From positions 372,001 to 436,000 of the forward strand of contig JAHBXL010000001.1 in NCBI GenBank assembly GCA_019636495.1: a DNA stretch of 64,000 nt. The letters run 5' to 3'. Positions 61,744 through 64,000 of the stretch are shown here, in pieces. How positions within the stretch are numbered: position 1 is the stretch's first letter; every line of letters starts with the position of its first letter. Source of the stretch: Phycisphaeraceae bacterium (lineage in GTDB: Bacteria > Planctomycetota > Phycisphaerae > Phycisphaerales > UBA1924). Below the pieces are notes generated by a model that did not search any database, was not told the DNA's origin, and worked only from the letters and a program-made list of their open reading frames with translations. The position numbers and the translations under genes are program-made.

Positions 61744-62820
61744 ATGAGCAAGTCTTCGGCATCGTGGCGCAGCAGCGACCGCATCCCCGTCGCCGTCGTC
61801 GGCCCGACGGGATATACCGGTCTGGAACTGATCGAGATCCTCGGCCGGCACCCGACCATCCGGATCGACTACCTCGCCTCCGCCCGCGTGCCGACGCCGC
61901 GAATCGACCAGGAGTTCCCGCGTCTGGCCCATCGCCTCGCGGGCCACCCGACAGGCGAGTGCGAGCCGATCGACGCGGCAAAGATCGCAGTGCGCTGCCG
62001 CCTCGTGTTCCTCTGCCTCCCCCACGAGGCCGCGATGGAGCACACGCCCGCACTGCTGGCACGCGGTGTCAAGGTCGTGGATCTCTCCGCGGCCTACCGG
62101 CTCCGAGATTCGGCGACCTATGAGCGGGCCTATGGCCACACACACACCGACGCCGCGGGCCTGCCCAGGTCCGTGTACGGGCTCACCGAGTGGTTCCGTG
62201 ACGAGGTCCGCGGGTGCGATTTGTGCGCCAACCCCGGCTGCTACCCGACGGCCGCGGCGATCGCGCTCCTCCCTTTGCTCCGCGCAGGGCTGATCGATCC
62301 ATCATCGATCATCATCAACGCGGCCTCGGGCGTGAGTGGCGCGGGCCGCGCCCCCAAGCCCAACCTGCACTATCCCGAGGCCAACGAGAACTTCTCGGCC
62401 TACGGCATTGGTGTGCACCGTCACCAGCCGGAGATCGCCCAGACCCTGCGGCTCAAGGGCGGCGACTTCGGCGCCGCGCTCGGCGGCGAGCCGCTCTTTG
62501 TGCCGCACCTGCTGCCGCTGGAGCGGGGCATCCTCGAGACCATCTACGCCGCCCCCGCGACGGCGGGACTGGACACCCTGGCGGTGCAGTCCTGCCTGAA
62601 GGCCGCGTACGAGCGCGAGCCATTTGTCGTTGTGCGCGATGATGCGCCGACGCTGCGCGATGTGCAGCGCACCAACATGCTGCACGTCAACGGTCGCGTC
62701 GTGAACGGCCGCGTGGTCCTGGTCGCGGCGGAGGACAACCTCGTCAAGGGCGCATCGGGTCAGGCCGTGCAGAACGCCAACTTGATGCTCGGCCTCGATG
62801 AGACGTGCGGGTTGCTTTGA
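61744..62820 (+). CDS. argC: N-acetyl-gamma-glutamyl-phosphate reductase
   Basis: Third step of arginine biosynthesis: NADPH-dependent reduction of N-acetylglutamyl phosphate to the semialdehyde. The 358-residue protein has the nucleotide site VAVVGPTGYTGLELIEIL near residue 16, LVFLCLPHEAAMEH, KVVDLSAAYRLRD, SVYGLTEWFRDEV, the catalytic Cys in CANPGCYPTAAAIALLPLL (about residue 160), and ASGVSGAGRAPKPN with HRHQPEIAQTL, all diagnostic of ArgC. No clear ribosome site precedes the ATG. Other arg genes are not in the window. Confidence 0.96.
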   Translation: MSKSSASWRSSDRIPVAVVGPTGYTGLELIEILGRHPTIRIDYLASARVPTPRIDQEFPRLAHRLAGHPTGECEPIDAAKIAVRCRLVFLCLPHEAAMEHTPALLARGVKVVDLSAAYRLRDSATYERAYGHTHTDAAGLPRSVYGLTEWFRDEVRGCDLCANPGCYPTAAAIALLPLLRAGLIDPSSIIINAASGVSGAGRAPKPNLHYPEANENFSAYGIGVHRHQPEIAQTLRLKGGDFGAALGGEPLFVPHLLPLERGILETIYAAPATAGLDTLAVQSCLKAAYEREPFVVVRDDAPTLRDVQRTNMLHVNGRVVNGRVVLVAAEDNLVKGASGQAVQNANLMLGLDETCGLL

Positions 62821-62830
62821 GCGCGATGAC

Positions 62831-63688
62831 TCAGGACCGTGCTGCGAGGAACACCAGCACCATCGCGTCGTAGATAGCGTGAGCGCCGACAACCACGCCG
62901 AACCCCCGCAGCACGTACACGTTCCCGAGGTACGCGCCGGCGATGGTGATGAACACCAGCCGGTGGATGTCCGGTGCGCCCGAGGCCAAGCGCGGGTCGT
63001 GGTACAGCGCAAACGCCACCGCCGTGCCCAGCACGGCGACGGTGCAGGCGATCCAGTTCTTGGCGCCCAGCAGGTCGCGAACAACCATGTGCACCAGCGC
63101 GATGCCCACGAGTCGGAAGAGCATTTCCTCGTACAGCCCTGCGCCGATCGAGATCGTCAGCCGCGCCTGCCACGACTCGGCCATCAGCCCGCCGTGCACC
63201 GCCCCCTGCGCCGATGCGAGCGCGACCTCGGGCCCGATGCCCGCCATCGCGCTCATGCGGCTATAGAGCGCCGACAGCACCAGCAGGGGCAGTGCCCACG
63301 CGATCGACTCGGCGAGCATGCCCAGCAGCGTCGCGCTGCGAACACGCCACGGGTCGCGCGTCATCACGTGCCACACCAGCAGCACGGTCACGAGCGCGAC
63401 CCCCGGCACGAACAGGCCGACAACGCCCAGCGCCTGGAAGAAGTCGCCGAAGAGTTTCTGCGCCTCGATCGTCTTGCGCGTGCCGGCCTCGGGATTGGTC
63501 AGGTACACCGCCGACCCGAGTTCATACAGCAGCACCAGCGGCAGCAGGAACACCAGCACCGGCAGCGGACGCGTCGATGCCCACCAGTAACTGTCGAGTT
63601 TGTCGTACGTCGAGGGCGCGCGGTCACCCTGCCTCGGCTCCTCGCGCCGGTTGCTCCCGCCCTGGTCTTTCGCGTGTGCTCTCGCCAC
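62831..63688 (-). CDS. CPBP-family intramembrane metalloprotease
   Basis: A 285-residue integral membrane protein of the CAAX-protease/bacteriocin-processing (CPBP, Abi) family. About eight hydrophobic segments are seen. Conserved motifs: IGAGLYEEMLFRLVGIALVH (EExxxR), VAFALYHDPR (His) and VVVGAHAIYDAMVLVF (His, Asp). Substrate is unknown. I use a GTG at 63686-63688; a longer open frame runs into the rpsT terminator, which makes it unlikely, but no strong ribosome site supports the GTG, so the start is uncertain. It converges on argC with a 10-base gap. Confidence 0.87.
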   Translation of the reverse strand: MARAHAKDQGGSNRREEPRQGDRAPSTYDKLDSYWWASTRPLPVLVFLLPLVLLYELGSAVYLTNPEAGTRKTIEAQKLFGDFFQALGVVGLFVPGVALVTVLLVWHVMTRDPWRVRSATLLGMLAESIAWALPLLVLSALYSRMSAMAGIGPEVALASAQGAVHGGLMAESWQARLTISIGAGLYEEMLFRLVGIALVHMVVRDLLGAKNWIACTVAVLGTAVAFALYHDPRLASGAPDIHRLVFITIAGAYLGNVYVLRGFGVVVGAHAIYDAMVLVFLAARS

Positions 63689-63744
63689 CGTCGTTGAGCG
63701 TAGCGGGCCGCCGCGTCCGCTGCGCTCGCCGGTCCGACTCGCCC

Positions 63745-63784
63745 CAAAGCACAACGGCCCGCGCTCCATCCGGGCGCGGGCCGT
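63745..63784 (-). terminator. Rho-independent terminator of rpsT
   Basis: ACGGCCCGCGC (63754-63764) pairs with GCGCGGGCCGT (63774-63784) around a 9-base loop. On the minus strand the stem is followed by TGTGCTTTGG, a weak T tract. It is about 50 bases beyond the rpsT stop. Confidence 0.7.
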
Positions 63785-63834
63785 CTTCGGTCGTTGCTGG
63801 TCTTCGCTCGCGCCGGCAGGGTGCCGGCCGACGA

Positions 63835-64000
63835 TCACTTCTTCGCCGCGGCGCGTTCGCGCAGACGCTTGTTCAGGCGGCTCTTGCGGCGGGCGGCCTG
63901 GTTCTTGTGGATCACACCCTTGGCCGCGGTGCGGTCGATCAGTTTCTGCAGGCCCTGGAACGAAGTCTTGGCCTCGGCCACCTGGCCGTGCGTCAACTTG
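63835..64000 (-). CDS. rpsT: Ribosomal protein bS20, C-terminal part (cut by window edge)
   Basis: Only the last 54 codons are inside the window, running left to a TGA at 63835-63837. The visible sequence includes FQGLQKLIDRTAAKGVIHK, NQAARRKSRLNKRLRERA and a final AAKK, the standard C-terminal pattern of S20 (AAKKGVIHKNKAARKKSRL-like). S20 binds 16S rRNA and is an early small-subunit assembly protein. The start lies beyond 64000. It is followed by its terminator. Confidence 0.93.
   Translation of the reverse strand, partial: KLTHGQVAEAKTSFQGLQKLIDRTAAKGVIHKNQAARRKSRLNKRLRERAAAKK

Overview
The window is GC-rich, densely packed bacterial chromosome. I infer a planctomycete, most likely of the Phycisphaerae/Phycisphaerales type. 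The grounds are: a C-terminal 'GC-type' dockerin-like tail near position 1350, a type II secretion (T2SS) operon with PilM/N/O/P-like inner-membrane parts and an enormous secretin, a lysine/alanine-tailed HU-like protein, and ThyX-type thymidylate synthase. I have not compared it with any database. I saw no rRNA, tRNA, CRISPR array, insertion sequence or integrase.

Layout. 1-1057: 5' part of gspE, minus strand, cut by the window edge. 1315-8267: an unknown protein built from exact 28-residue repeats, each carrying a double-glycine-leader-like motif; thyX; a xylose isomerase family gene with xylulokinase; a short-chain dehydrogenase; and a secreted EF-hand protein. 8442-12557: an SLC13/TrkA-C transporter, a SYLF-domain lipoprotein, a tandem T-fold pterin-synthase-like protein and a membrane-anchored glutathione-peroxidase-like protein. 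12591-31812: the T2SS run gspF, G, H, I, J, K, L, M/C, then a 10.5-kb gspD and a lipoprotein. 31988-39282: pstS, pstC, pstA, pstB for phosphate uptake. 39481-45989: sucA, sucB and acs (TCA cycle and acetate activation). 46087-52444: a peptidyl-prolyl isomerase, an RMD1/DUF155 membrane protein, then a tight four-gene cluster of C39-like peptidase, RimK-type ATP-grasp ligase, GCS2-type ligase and N-formylglutamate amidohydrolase. 52559-58477: HU-like protein; a minus-strand operon (DUF1579 protein, zinc-ribbon membrane protein, acyl-CoA carboxyltransferase, biotin ligase); and divergent recA behind a candidate SOS promoter. 58508-64000: alpha/beta hydrolase, RseP-like protease, argC, CPBP protease and the 3' part of rpsT.

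Most notable. (1) The secretin is about 3,496 residues, roughly five times the usual GspD, because it carries about 36 consecutive N1-type ring domains between N0 and the secretin pore. It may form an exceptionally long periplasmic tunnel. (2) Four copies of two palindromic repeat families lie in frame inside the carboxyltransferase gene, adding about 45 residues; further copies lie between genes. (3) The peptidase/ATP-grasp/GCS2/amidohydrolase cluster looks like an uncharacterised peptide or amide-bond pathway. (4) The 28-residue repeat protein repeats a double-glycine leader pattern five times. These functions are inferences from sequence.
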